Origin: Sphingomonadales bacterium UBA2369
GTDB lineage: Bacteria; Pseudomonadota; Alphaproteobacteria; Sphingomonadales; Sphingomonadaceae
NCBI GenBank assembly: GCA_002344055.1
Contig: DDTH01000014.1
Location: 97,489-161,488 of the forward strand
DNA: 64,000 nt
Direction: 5' to 3'
Shown: positions 54,880 through 63,408 of the stretch, in pieces
Layout: each line of letters starts with the position of its first letter
How positions within the stretch are numbered: position 1 is the first letter of the stretch
Program-made: the position numbers and the translations under genes
Notes under the pieces: model-generated
Databases searched by the model: none
Seen by the model: the letters and a program-made list of their open reading frames with translations, nothing else
Told to the model about the DNA's origin: nothing

Positions 54880-56570
54880 AGGAAACGCTCCCCTTCGATC
54901 GCGTCCAGCTGCTCCTCCAGGAAGCGACGGGCGAGGTCGATCTGCTTCGCATCCTGCCGTTCCAGAACCGCTTCGAAATCGACGATCAGCTTGCCGACAA
55001 ATTCCCGCGATTCGCGCACGAGCATTTCGTAGCAGCGCGTGGCCCGCGCGATGGCGGCCTGGTTGGCGGTATCCTCGCGCGGGTGGACTTTCAGCGCGGC
55101 GAGGGCGGCCCGGCGCACTTCGATATCTTCCTGGCCGTCATACCCGTCCTGGATGACGAGTTGTTCGGTATGTCCCGTCTCCGGGATGAAAACGTCGATC
55201 TCCAGCAGCCCGCTGACATCATAGCTGAACCGGCATTCGACCGAGATTTCTCCGGCGGGCCGGGGCGGAATGGGGATCTGGATCGAGCCGAGGCGGATGT
55301 TCTGCGCGACCAGCCTGGCTTCGCCCTGGTACACGCCGAAGCGCACCAGTGTCTGGTCGTTCTGCACCGTCGCGAAGCTGCGCACGCGGCTGGCGGGCAG
55401 GACGGTGTTGCGCTCGATAATCGGCGAGAAATGGCCGTGATGGTGGAAGCCGCCGCGGTCGATTTCGGTCACGTCGATGCCGAGCGTGAATGGGCACACG
55501 TCGGTGAGGCGGACTTCCTCCAGCTGCGAATCGCGGGAGCGAAGGCCGGCTTGCACCGCGGCGCCGGCGGCCACGGCCAAATCCGGATCGACAAGGGCGC
55601 TTGGGAAGCGGCCGAACATCTTGGTGACTGTCTTGCGCACGATCGGCATGCGCGTCGCGCCGCCCACCAGGATGATCTCGCTGAGATTTTCGGTCCTGAG
55701 GCCGCTGTCCCGTAGCGAGCGCAGCACCGGATCGCGCAGGCGGGCCAGCAAGGGTTCGGCCTCGGCGGCGAATTCGTCGGCGGCTATGACCGTCTCATGG
55801 GCGGTCCCGTCGATAACGACGGTGAAGGGCGCCTCCGCTTTCTCGGTCAGGGCGCGGCGGGTCCGCTCGGCTGCAGCGTGCAGCAACTCGCGGATGCGGC
55901 TGTCCGCGCCGGTGCCGGATTCCAGTCTCAGCTGGCGCGAGGCGATTGCGGTGACGATATCGTTGAAATCCTCGCCTCCCAGCCGGTTGTCGCCGGCTGA
56001 GGAGCGGACTTCGATGATCCGGTCGAAAATCTCGACGATCGAAACGTCGAAAGTGCCGCCGCCAAGGTCGAAGACCAGGAACGGCTCCTTGTCGTCGCGC
56101 TCATGGATGCCATAGGCGAGTGCGGCGGCGGTCGGCTCGTTGATCAGCCGTTCGACGGTGAGACCGGCAATCTGCCCGGCCAGCCGCGTCGCCTTGCGCT
56201 GATGATCGTTGAAATAGGCCGGGACTGTGATGACGGCGGCGGTCGGCTCCTCGCCCGTGGCGGCCGATACGTCGGCTTTCAGGCTGCCAAGGACCAACGC
56301 GGACAGTTCTTCCGGGCTGAAGCTCTGACCGCCAAGCCGGACCTTCTGGCTCGTGCCCATCAGCCGTTTGAAGGCGGTTGCGGTCAGTTGGGGATGTGTC
56401 GCTTGCCGCTCGCGCGCAGCCATGCCGACCAGGATCTGGTCGTCATCGCCGATGCTGACCGCGGACGGCGTCAGCAGATCGCCGAGGCTGTTCCGGATCA
56501 GTTCGGCCCGGCCGTCGCGCCAAACACCGACGGCACTGTTCGTCGTGCCTAAATCTATGCCAATAATCAC
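54876..56570 (-). CDS. Hsp70-family chaperone, HscC-like short form
   Basis: 564 residues from a GTG start. Actin-like ATPase motifs: IIGIDLGTTNSAVGVW (phosphate 1), FLVFDLGGGTFDVSIVEI (phosphate 2), EIILVGGATRMPIVRK (adenosine) and INEPTAAALAYGIHERDDKE (connect 1). The substrate-binding beta domain is recognisable (VCPFTLGIDV, RNTVLPASR, QGEARLVAQNIRLG), but the helical lid is shorter than in DnaK and the EEVD-like tail is absent. That matches the HscC branch of dedicated Hsp70s. It is co-translated with the J-like membrane protein; clients unknown. Confidence 0.93.
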   Translation of the reverse strand: MIIGIDLGTTNSAVGVWRDGRAELIRNSLGDLLTPSAVSIGDDDQILVGMAARERQATHPQLTATAFKRLMGTSQKVRLGGQSFSPEELSALVLGSLKADVSAATGEEPTAAVITVPAYFNDHQRKATRLAGQIAGLTVERLINEPTAAALAYGIHERDDKEPFLVFDLGGGTFDVSIVEIFDRIIEVRSSAGDNRLGGEDFNDIVTAIASRQLRLESGTGADSRIRELLHAAAERTRRALTEKAEAPFTVVIDGTAHETVIAADEFAAEAEPLLARLRDPVLRSLRDSGLRTENLSEIILVGGATRMPIVRKTVTKMFGRFPSALVDPDLAVAAGAAVQAGLRSRDSQLEEVRLTDVCPFTLGIDVTEIDRGGFHHHGHFSPIIERNTVLPASRVRSFATVQNDQTLVRFGVYQGEARLVAQNIRLGSIQIPIPPRPAGEISVECRFSYDVSGLLEIDVFIPETGHTEQLVIQDGYDGQEDIEVRRAALAALKVHPREDTANQAAIARATRCYEMLVRESREFVGKLIVDFEAVLERQDAKQIDLARRFLEEQLDAIEGERFL

Positions 56571-56630
56571 GGATATGCTCCCCCGCGCACAGTCTAGCCG
56601 GCGTTGTTCGGAAGAAAAGCCCGTCTTCGT

Positions 56631-56846
56631 TCAGTAATTCCTGCGCCGCGCGGCGACGAGCATGCGCAGCAGCATGGCGACGGGGCGGGGGACACCGACC
56701 TTGCCTTCCAGCCACAGACTGACCGCCGAGCGGCTCACGCCGATGGCGTTGGCCAGGTCGTTCTGGGTGCGGTAGCCGAGCGCGCGCATCGCGGCGCGCA
56801 GTTCGTCCGGCGACATGGAGGCTTTCAGGCTTTCGGGATCGTCCAC
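56631..56846 (-). CDS. Small HTH (XRE-like) protein
   Basis: 71 residues from GTG, or 61 from the ATG giving MSPDELRAAM. DELRAAMRALGYRTQNDLANAIGVSRSAVSLWLEGKVGVPRPVAMLLRML is a Cro/XRE-type HTH. It lies 60 bases upstream of the Hsp70 gene on the same strand and could regulate the Hsp70/J-like pair. No other domain. Confidence 0.8.
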   Translation of the reverse strand: MDDPESLKASMSPDELRAAMRALGYRTQNDLANAIGVSRSAVSLWLEGKVGVPRPVAMLLRMLVAARRRNY

Positions 56847-56866
56847 GTGCTTCCCATTACCGCTCA

Positions 56867-56946
56867 GGCCGAGCCTGTCGAAGCCCTGCCTTTGTGAACG
56901 GAGCTTTAGGAAGAAGGGCAGTCCTTCGACAAGCGAAGGATGAGCG
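56867..56946. repeat. Inverted repeat, family C
   Basis: gagcctgtcgaagccctgcc on the left and ggcagtccttcgacaagcgaagg on the right, with an inner aagaagggcag; matches the copy at 7311-7389. It lies between glnB and the small HTH gene. Confidence 0.82.
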
Positions 56947-56965
56947 GGGCTTTCAGGAAAGCAGC

Positions 56966-57304
56966 CTAAATCGCGTCGCTGCCGCGTTCGCCGGTGCGGA
57001 TGCGGATAGCTTCGTCGATGGTCGATACGAAAATCTTGCCGTCGCCGATGCGGCCGGTCTGGGCGGCGGCGGCGATCGCTTCGACGACGCGGCTGGCCTG
57101 GTCATCCTCGACCACGACCTCCAGTTTCACTTTCGGCAGAAAGTCGACGACATATTCGGCGCCGCGATAGAGCTCGGTATGGCCCTTCTGACGGCCGAAG
57201 CCCTTCGCCTCGATCACGGTGATGCCGCTGACCCCGGCATCGTGCAGGGCCTCTTTGACATCATCGAGCTTGAACGGCTTGATGATCGCTTCGATCTTTT
57301 TCAT
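56966..57304 (-). CDS. glnB: Nitrogen regulatory protein P-II
   Basis: 112 residues: MKKIEAIIKPFKLDDVKEAL opening, T-loop KGFGRQKGHTELYRGAEY with the uridylylation tyrosine (Y51), VEDDQASRVVEAIAAAAQTGRIGDGKIFV and a C-terminal IRTGERGSDAI. It senses 2-oxoglutarate and ATP/ADP and controls glutamine synthetase adenylylation and NtrB/NtrC. The start giving MKKIEA is the standard P-II N-terminus. glnA is separated from it by about 3.4 kb. Confidence 0.98.
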   Translation of the reverse strand: MKKIEAIIKPFKLDDVKEALHDAGVSGITVIEAKGFGRQKGHTELYRGAEYVVDFLPKVKLEVVVEDDQASRVVEAIAAAAQTGRIGDGKIFVSTIDEAIRIRTGERGSDAI

Positions 57305-57373
57305 CACCTGGCGGCAGATTCCGTCCGGCCGGCCCCGCAATGATGCGAGACCGGCCGATCCGGATCCTGAGTC

Positions 57374-57847
57374 TTAGCAGGGCGCGACGTCGACGCGGTG
57401 AACTTGGCTGTTCGAATCGGTGATCTCATAGGCGAAGCTTGCGCCCGCGCGGGACAATTGGCCGAGCGCCGGATTCTGGCAGACCTGACCGGAAAGCTGG
57501 GTGCCCATCTGGCTCGTCATTTCCGAGGAGAGCGGCACCGCGAGCGTCATCGCGGTGACCAGCGTGCTGCCTTCGACGCGAGCGCCGGTGATCGTGGTCG
57601 GACCCTGCTGGATCGGGGCCTGCGACTGGATCGCCTGCGCGGCGAGCGTCAACTGCTGCATGGTCGCGGCGTCGGCAGTGCCGCCCGTCGCCGGAGCGGC
57701 AGGCGCGGCCGGAGCAGCGGCGCCGCCGGAAGCGGCCGGGGCTGCTGGCGCGGCGCTGTTGGCAGTGGCGCTGTTATTCTTGGCGGCGCCAGAGCAGGCG
57801 CAGAGAGCCGCGACGGACGCGACGGCGAGCAAAGAACGGAATTTCAT
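57374..57847 (-). CDS. Putative lipoprotein of unknown function
   Basis: 157 residues. Signal peptide with lipobox ALCAC (mature start CSGAAKNN), then a ~45-residue Ala/Pro/Gly-rich linker and a globular C-terminal domain with one cysteine pair (QVCQNPAL and DVAPC) that may be a disulfide. I do not recognise the family. The ATG follows a purine-rich ggggg stretch by about nine bases. It is divergent from the exported protein at 58012; the 164-base gap should hold both promoters. Confidence 0.7.
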   Translation of the reverse strand: MKFRSLLAVASVAALCACSGAAKNNSATANSAAPAAPAASGGAAAPAAPAAPATGGTADAATMQQLTLAAQAIQSQAPIQQGPTTITGARVEGSTLVTAMTLAVPLSSEMTSQMGTQLSGQVCQNPALGQLSRAGASFAYEITDSNSQVHRVDVAPC

Positions 57848-58011
57848 GGACTCGAACCCCCAAAGGTTGGCTTGGCGATTCATCAGCGCAATCTTGCACC
57901 CCCGAGTCAAGCGAAGATGGAGCCGGACGGGGTCAGCGGGCGTTCATATGCGACGGCGCAAGGCTCACAGAGCCTTTGTAACCCCATGGCGTATTTCGAA
58001 AAGGACGGATC

Positions 58012-58413
58012 ATGGCCCGCAAGCTCCTCTCTCTCGTCGCGATCACCGCCGGCGTGGTTGTCGCCCTTCCTGCCCAGGCCGATCAGCGTCGCAGCCCCGA
58101 ACAGCAGCTTGAGCGCGCGCTCGAAGGGCGCGTCGCCGGCGAACCCGTCAATTGCGTGAACCTGCGCACGGTTCGTAACTCGCGGATCATCGATCGCACC
58201 GCGATCCTGTTCGATGCCGGCGGGACGATCTACGTTAATCGCCCGCGTTCCGGCGCCGAGTCGCTAGACCGCGATGATACGCAGGTGGTGCGCTCGTTCA
58301 GCAACCAGCTGTGCTCGATCGACACGATCCGGATGGTCGATCCGGTCTCCGGCACTTTCCGCGGCAGCGTCTTCCTCGGCGAATTCGTGCCTTATCGGCG
58401 CGTGCGCAACTAA
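58012..58413 (+). CDS. Exported protein, DUF6491-like
   Basis: 133 residues: signal peptide ending AQA (about 23), a short charged helix, and a domain with PVNCVNLRTVRNSRIIDRTAILFDAGGTIYVNRP, LCSIDTIRMVDPVSG and a GEFVPYRR end. The C-I/V-x-x-R..I-x-D..I-x-F pattern recalls DUF6491, which I state tentatively; two cysteines could pair. aaggacggatc precedes the ATG by about six bases. Function unknown. Confidence 0.72.
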   Translation: MARKLLSLVAITAGVVVALPAQADQRRSPEQQLERALEGRVAGEPVNCVNLRTVRNSRIIDRTAILFDAGGTIYVNRPRSGAESLDRDDTQVVRSFSNQLCSIDTIRMVDPVSGTFRGSVFLGEFVPYRRVRN

Positions 58414-58613
58414 GGCCTGGCTTCAGGCGGCTCCTTGACCTCGTCGAGCGGGGTCAGGGAGCTTATTCCGCGGCGCCGGGCGCAGCGGCTTTCCACCACA
58501 TCCCGTGTGCCCGCGACACGGGTACCGTCGTTACACGCGGCGCTGAACAAAGGTTGCGGTTCCTCGCACGCGGCGAGAATGGCGAGGCTCATCAGGGACA
58601 AGCCGCGACGCAC
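58410..58613 (-). CDS. Possible small lipoprotein
   Basis: 67 residues from GTG: MRRGLSLMSLAILAACEEPQ with a lipobox AILAAC, followed by an acidic, Arg-rich 50-residue tail with two more cysteines. It lies nine bases after map on the same strand and overlaps the convergent gene by four bases. Codon usage is not distinctive, and the start is GTG, so treat as tentative. Confidence 0.4.
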   Translation of the reverse strand: MRRGLSLMSLAILAACEEPQPLFSAACNDGTRVAGTRDVVESRCARRRGISSLTPLDEVKEPPEARP

Positions 58614-58622
58614 GACCGCGCC

Positions 58623-59459
58623 TCAGCCGTAGGGTGGCCGGTCGAAGCCGGCGGGGCTGGCGGTGAAAATCTCGCAGCCATCCTCGGTGATGCCGATCGA
58701 ATGTTCGAACTGGGCGGACAGCGAGCGGTCGCGCGTGACCGCCGTCCATCCATCGTCGAGGATCTTGGATGCAGCCTTGCCGATATTGATCATCGGCTCG
58801 ATCGTGAAGAACATGCCGGGCATCAGTTCGGGACCCGTACCCGGACGGCCCGCATGGACCACTTCCGGCGCATCATGAAAGACGCGGCCCAGGCCGTGGC
58901 CGCAAAAGTCGCGGACGACCGAATAGCGATGCCCCTCGGCATGGCGCTGGATCGCCGCGGCGACGTCGCCGAGCGTGTTGCCGGGCTTTGCCTGCTCGAT
59001 GCCGAGCATCAGGCATTCGTAGGTGACGTCGACCAGACGCTTCGCCTTGATGCCGACATCACCGACCAGATACATGCGGCTCGTGTCTCCGTGCCAGCCG
59101 TCGAGTATCGGCGTCACGTCGATATTCACGATGTCGCCGTCCTTCAGCACGCGGTCGCCCGGAATGCCGTGGCAGACGACATGGTTCACCGAGGTGCAGC
59201 AGCTCTTCGTATAGCCGCGATAGCCGAGCGTCGCGGGGATCGCGCCGCGGCGCCGCATCTCGGCATAGACGAAATCGTCAATCTCCTGCGTGGTCACGCC
59301 CGGCACGACGTGCGGCACCAGCGCGTCCAGGATTTCGGCGGCGCAGCGGCCGGCCGCGCGCATGCCGGCAAAACCGGCGGGGCCGTGCAGCTTGATGGCG
59401 CCGCTGCGGCCAATAATCTCGCCGCTCGGATCGATCGTCTGAATATCCATGCCGCCCAT
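58623..59459 (-). CDS. map: Methionine aminopeptidase type I
   Basis: 278 residues (275 from the ATG at 59450). Metal ligands: CHGIPGDRVLKDGDIVNIDVTPILDGWHGDTSRM with two aspartates, CGHGLGRVFHD with the histidine, and FFTIEPMINIG and QFEHSIGITEDG with the glutamates. It removes the initiator methionine. It shares its upstream region with the divergent CinA-like gene. A small downstream lipoprotein gene may be co-transcribed. Confidence 0.97.
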   Translation of the reverse strand: MGGMDIQTIDPSGEIIGRSGAIKLHGPAGFAGMRAAGRCAAEILDALVPHVVPGVTTQEIDDFVYAEMRRRGAIPATLGYRGYTKSCCTSVNHVVCHGIPGDRVLKDGDIVNIDVTPILDGWHGDTSRMYLVGDVGIKAKRLVDVTYECLMLGIEQAKPGNTLGDVAAAIQRHAEGHRYSVVRDFCGHGLGRVFHDAPEVVHAGRPGTGPELMPGMFFTIEPMINIGKAASKILDDGWTAVTRDRSLSAQFEHSIGITEDGCEIFTASPAGFDRPPYG

Positions 59460-59509
59460 ATAGCGAGCGAGCGGTTGCTTCTCAATGAAGCGTCCCGCAT
59501 GGGCTGCAC

Positions 59510-60268
59510 ATGGCAGAGGAGCGCATCTGGACCGCCGGCTTGTTGATCATCGGCGACGAAATCCTCTCGGGGCGCACCCAGGACCGCAATGTCGCGCAGG
59601 TCGGCACCTGGCTGAACCTGCAGGGCATCCGCCTCGCCGAAGTGCGGATGGTGGCGGACCGGATCGAGGCGATCGCCGAGGCGGTAAATGCGTTGCGCAG
59701 CGCCTACGACTATCTTTTCACCACAGGCGGCATCGGCCCGACCCATGACGATATCAGTGTGGACGGCATCGCCGCCGCGTTAGGCCGCGAGGTCGTGGTC
59801 CATCCGCAGGCGCGCGCCATCCTTGAGGCTTTCTATGTCGACCGCGGCGGCATCAACGAGGCGCGGCTGCGCATGGCGCGGGTGCCGGCCGGGGCCGACC
59901 TGATCGAGAACAGTTTCTCCGGCGCGCCGGGCATTCACGTGGAGAATATCTATATTCTCGCCGGGGTGCCGCGGATCGCCGCGATGATGCTGGAATCACT
60001 GGTCGGCAAGATCGAGGGCGGACGGCCATTGCTGTCGCACACGCTCGGCGGATGGATTGCGGAAAGCGAAGTCGCCACTCTGCTTGCTGAAACCGAGAAA
60101 GCGCATCCCGGCACGCAGATCGGCAGCTATCCCTTCTTCCGCGAGGGGCGGGCAGGGGCGAATTTCGTCATTCGCAGCGCGGATGAAGCCATTCTGGGCG
60201 AGTGCGCTGCGGCGTTGCGAATGGGGCTTGAGGCGCTCGGCAAGGATGTCGCGGACGGAGGCCTTTAG
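59510..60268 (+). CDS. CinA-like/molybdopterin-binding domain protein
   Basis: 252 residues. MoCF-like fold: GLLIIGDEILSGRTQDRN, DYLFTTGGIGPTHDDISVDGIAAALG and NIYILAGVPRIAAMML. It lacks the CinA C-terminal nicotinamide-nucleotide amidase domain, so it is the stand-alone form seen in many alphaproteobacteria; activity is uncertain. It convergently overlaps the diguanylate cyclase gene by four bases. Confidence 0.9.
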   Translation: MAEERIWTAGLLIIGDEILSGRTQDRNVAQVGTWLNLQGIRLAEVRMVADRIEAIAEAVNALRSAYDYLFTTGGIGPTHDDISVDGIAAALGREVVVHPQARAILEAFYVDRGGINEARLRMARVPAGADLIENSFSGAPGIHVENIYILAGVPRIAAMMLESLVGKIEGGRPLLSHTLGGWIAESEVATLLAETEKAHPGTQIGSYPFFREGRAGANFVIRSADEAILGECAAALRMGLEALGKDVADGGL

Positions 60269-61383
60269 GCCGCCTCGACGATCACCTGGTTCCGGCCGCC
60301 ATTCTTGGCGCGGTAAAGCAGGTCGTCGGCGCGCTTCAGCGGCGCTTCGCCATCCCGATCGACGCAATGGGCGACACCGGCGGAGAAGGTGACCTGACCG
60401 AGCGGCGTGTCCGCGCCGCGGATCCGGAAGTTGCGCTCGGCAAGGTCCTGCCGCGCCTCATCGAGCAGCGCGCCGGCGGTGGCTGGATCCATGCCGGCGA
60501 ACAGGATGACGAATTCCTCGCCGCCGATCCGCGCGACCATATGTTCCTCGCAATTGGCGCTCAGCACGTCGGCGAACATTTTCAGCACGCGGTCGCCGAT
60601 GGCGTGGCCGTGGCTGTCGTTGATCGATTTGAAGCGGTCGATGTCGCAGATCGCGATGCTGCAAACCCCGCCCTCGGCATTCAGTTCGGCCAGCCGATCG
60701 TCGAGCGCGCGCCGGTTGGGCAGGCCGGTCAGCGGATCGCGGCGCGCCTCGTCAACCGCCTCCGCCAGCCGCTTGCGCAGCGCGCTGGCTTCCTCGCGGG
60801 CGATTTCGAGCTGCGTTTCCGTGGCGCGCGTACGTTCGATCATCGCGCCGGTGATCCGGACGACGTCGCTGACCGCCGGGTGGCTGATCTCGGCCGCGCG
60901 CAATTCGGCGGTGCGGCTGGCGAGGTCGGCGCCATAGGCCTGCGTTTCCATCCGCGTCGCTTCGACGATCGTGGCGAAATCCTCGATCTGACGGCGCGCG
61001 CGCGTCAGCGATTCCTGCGTCGGCGCGGGCGCCTGGGCGCCGTCGATCCCGCATTCGATGCGGATGCGGTCGGCATCGTCCTGGCTCAGCCGCATGCCGT
61101 CGGCGATGATCGCATCGACCTGCTTGGCCGCTGGGCCATCGGGCTCGGTCACGACCGCGTAGACGAGGGCGTAGTTCGGCGGTGTCGGGAATAGCCGGTG
61201 CGCGCTCAGAAACGCGCCGATATTCTCGAAGATGTGCTGAATGTCGCCGTCACGCGAGCCGATTGCAGTCACGCCGCCCTGCCGATCTGAATTGAACCCC
61301 CAAGCACTGGCCTGCGATGCCCCCATCGCCGACGGGACGCCATGTGGCACAGCAATGCTGCGATGCAAAGCGGGTTGAGCCAT
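60265..61383 (-). CDS. GGDEF diguanylate cyclase
   Basis: 372 residues. An N-terminal ~200-residue region (coil-rich, no recognised sensor) leads to the GGDEF domain: DEARRDPLTGLPNRRALDDRLAEL, CDIDRFKSINDSHGHAIGD, then ARIGGEEFVILFAG with the active GGEEF signature. No RxxD I-site is seen five residues ahead, so product inhibition may be absent. It makes c-di-GMP. It starts one base after the motB stop, an unusual fusion of a motor operon with c-di-GMP synthesis that links stator and second messenger. Confidence 0.93.
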   Translation of the reverse strand: MAQPALHRSIAVPHGVPSAMGASQASAWGFNSDRQGGVTAIGSRDGDIQHIFENIGAFLSAHRLFPTPPNYALVYAVVTEPDGPAAKQVDAIIADGMRLSQDDADRIRIECGIDGAQAPAPTQESLTRARRQIEDFATIVEATRMETQAYGADLASRTAELRAAEISHPAVSDVVRITGAMIERTRATETQLEIAREEASALRKRLAEAVDEARRDPLTGLPNRRALDDRLAELNAEGGVCSIAICDIDRFKSINDSHGHAIGDRVLKMFADVLSANCEEHMVARIGGEEFVILFAGMDPATAGALLDEARQDLAERNFRIRGADTPLGQVTFSAGVAHCVDRDGEAPLKRADDLLYRAKNGGRNQVIVEAA

Positions 61384-61384
61384 A

Positions 61385-62338
61385 TCAATGCGCTCCGGGC
61401 GAACTGGGGGCTGGCCCAGAGGTGGCCGGCGGCTGCGGAGCGGCGCTCGCCACCTGCTCGGCGCGTGCCGGACCGCTGCCGACCAGGGTGATTGAGATGC
61501 GGCGGTTGCGCGGATCCATCCGGTCCTGCGGGACGAAAGGCTCGCGATCGGCGACGCCTTCGATCCGGCTGAAGCGGCCGATCAGCACGCCCGAGCGCTC
61601 CAGCGAAGTCCGGGTCGTTTCCGCGCGCGCCGTGGAGAGCAGCCAGTTGTTCATCACCTGACCGCGGCCATAGGGGCGGCTATCGGTGTGACCGCGCACG
61701 ATGATCTGGTTCGGCACGCCCCGGATCGCCGCCGCGACCTCGCGGATCAGTTGCAACGCCTCGGGCCGCAGCCGGTCGGTGCCGACTTCGAACATCGAGA
61801 AATCGGCGCGGTCGACCAGGTCGATCCGCAGGCCATGCTCGGTCTGCGTGAACGAAATCTGCTGCGCCAGAGCCCGGGTCTCGGGATTCTGCTGGATGCG
61901 GCGCTCCAGCTCCTGCTTCAGCCGGGCGAAGCGCTGGATTTCCTGCCACTGACCCGTGCCGGCACCCTCGCGTATGCCCCCGCTCGCGTCGCGCGGGAGA
62001 ACCAGCGTCGCGCGGCCGGTTTGCGCCGCCTTATGGGGGTAATTCTCCGCCGCGATGATGGAATCGCCGTTGAGGATGCCGTCGGAACCGGCGCTGCCCG
62101 CTTTATATTCGATCAAAGTCGGCGAAAAATAGTCGGCCAGGCCGCGCTTCTTGTTCTCGTCGGTCGCGCCGACCAGCCACATGAGCAGGAAGAAGGCCAT
62201 CATCGCAGTCACGAAATCGGCATAGGCGATCTTCCACGCGCCGCCATGATGCGCCTCATGCGGGGCTTCGACGATCTTCTTGACGACGATGATCGGGGCT
62301 GGGGGCGGCTCGTTCCTGCCGCGGGCGACGGTTGCCAT
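61385..62338 (-). CDS. motB: Flagellar stator protein MotB
   Basis: 317 residues. One membrane segment with the proton-channel aspartate in IAYADFVTAMMAFFLLMWLVG. After a linker (DYFSPTLIEYKAG) comes the OmpA-like peptidoglycan-binding domain with IIVRGHTDSRPYGRGQVMNNWLLSTARAETTRTSL. The C-terminus is an Ala/Pro tail. It binds the cell wall and gates the proton channel with MotA. Three bases separate it from motA; the ATG follows ggtaaggc. Confidence 0.95.
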   Translation of the reverse strand: MATVARGRNEPPPAPIIVVKKIVEAPHEAHHGGAWKIAYADFVTAMMAFFLLMWLVGATDENKKRGLADYFSPTLIEYKAGSAGSDGILNGDSIIAAENYPHKAAQTGRATLVLPRDASGGIREGAGTGQWQEIQRFARLKQELERRIQQNPETRALAQQISFTQTEHGLRIDLVDRADFSMFEVGTDRLRPEALQLIREVAAAIRGVPNQIIVRGHTDSRPYGRGQVMNNWLLSTARAETTRTSLERSGVLIGRFSRIEGVADREPFVPQDRMDPRNRRISITLVGSGPARAEQVASAAPQPPATSGPAPSSPGAH

Positions 62339-62341
62339 GCC

Positions 62342-63205
62342 TTACCTGCCGCGCATCCCGTCGAACACTTCGGCGAAGGCCGGCTGGTTCGCATGCTGGA
62401 TGCCCGAACGGGCGGCTTCGATCACCAGCGGCAGCGGGTGGCCCTGCAGCGAGGCGACGATGATCTGCTTGACCACGTCGTAGATCGCGCCGTCGCTCTC
62501 CACGACCTGCTTGGCGCGGTTCGCGAACGGGCCGACCAGGCCGTAGGACAGCAAAACGCCCAGGAAGGTGCCGACCAGCGCCGAGCCGATCATGCCACCC
62601 AGGATGGCCGGCGGCTTGTCGATCGAACCCATCGTCTTGATGACGCCCAGCACGGCCGCGACAATGCCCAATGCGGGCAGGCCGTCGGCAAGGGTCTGCA
62701 ACGCGGCGATCGGCCGGTGCGCCTCGTGATGGTGGGTCTTGATGGCGTTATCCATCACTTCCTCCACGGCATGCGGATTGAGCGTGCCGGAGGAGACCAC
62801 GACCAGCCGCAGCGTGTCGCAGATCAGATGGATCAGCGCCTCGTCCTTCAACAGGCGCGGATATTCGGAGAAGATCGCGCTCGCCGCCGGATCCTCGATG
62901 TGCGGCTCGACCGCGACAGGACCTTCGGTGCGGAGCATCTTCATCAGCTTGGAAACGAGGAAGATGGTGTCGAGATAATCCTGTCGCTTGTGGCGCGGAC
63001 CCTTGAACACTTTCGCGAAACCGCCGCCGATCGCCTTCAGCTGGGGCAGCGAATTGCCCATGATCGTGGCGCCCAGCGCGGCGCCGCCGATGATCATCAT
63101 TTCCAAAGGAAGGGCGTGGAGGACGACGTCCATATTGCCGCCGGCGACCATGAAGCCGCCGAAGACCATCGCCAGAACGACCAAAATGCCGATACCCGCA
63201 AACAT
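62342..63205 (-). CDS. motA: Flagellar stator protein MotA
   Basis: 287 residues, four membrane segments: two early (MFAGIGILVVLAMVFGGFMV; MMIIGGAALGATIMGN) and two late (LPALGIVAAVLGVIKTMGS; LVGTFLGVLLSYGLVGPF). The cytoplasmic loop between them carries torque residues (HKRQDYLDTIFLVSKLMKMLRTEG). It forms the stator channel with MotB. The genes motA-motB-dgc read away from flgL. Confidence 0.95.
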   Translation of the reverse strand: MFAGIGILVVLAMVFGGFMVAGGNMDVVLHALPLEMMIIGGAALGATIMGNSLPQLKAIGGGFAKVFKGPRHKRQDYLDTIFLVSKLMKMLRTEGPVAVEPHIEDPAASAIFSEYPRLLKDEALIHLICDTLRLVVVSSGTLNPHAVEEVMDNAIKTHHHEAHRPIAALQTLADGLPALGIVAAVLGVIKTMGSIDKPPAILGGMIGSALVGTFLGVLLSYGLVGPFANRAKQVVESDGAIYDVVKQIIVASLQGHPLPLVIEAARSGIQHANQPAFAEVFDGMRGR

Positions 63206-63408
63206 GCTCGTCCCCGCCCGATACTGGTCCTGGGGCGTGAGAAAAGCTCGCGCCCAAGCTGATTAACGGCGCTCGGCAGCAGACTTAATGGTTAAGGCGG
63301 CGGTGATGATCTTTCTTCGCCGCGTGCCGCATTTTTTCGCGTGCCGGCTGGCCGCCGCGCATGGCTAACGGCCCGTTGCTGGCAATGACGGCGGCGGTGG
63401 GGAAAAGC

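Noticed and set aside
57401..57420. ttcgaatc stretch suggesting a tRNA T-loop
   Set aside because: No acceptor or anticodon stem around it; it lies in the lipoprotein coding sequence. The same holds for ttcgaatc at 12443.
63300..63400. Sigma-54-like site (CGGCACG) ahead of motA
   Set aside because: The GG and GC elements are 13 bases apart instead of 10, and -24/-12 spacing is essential.
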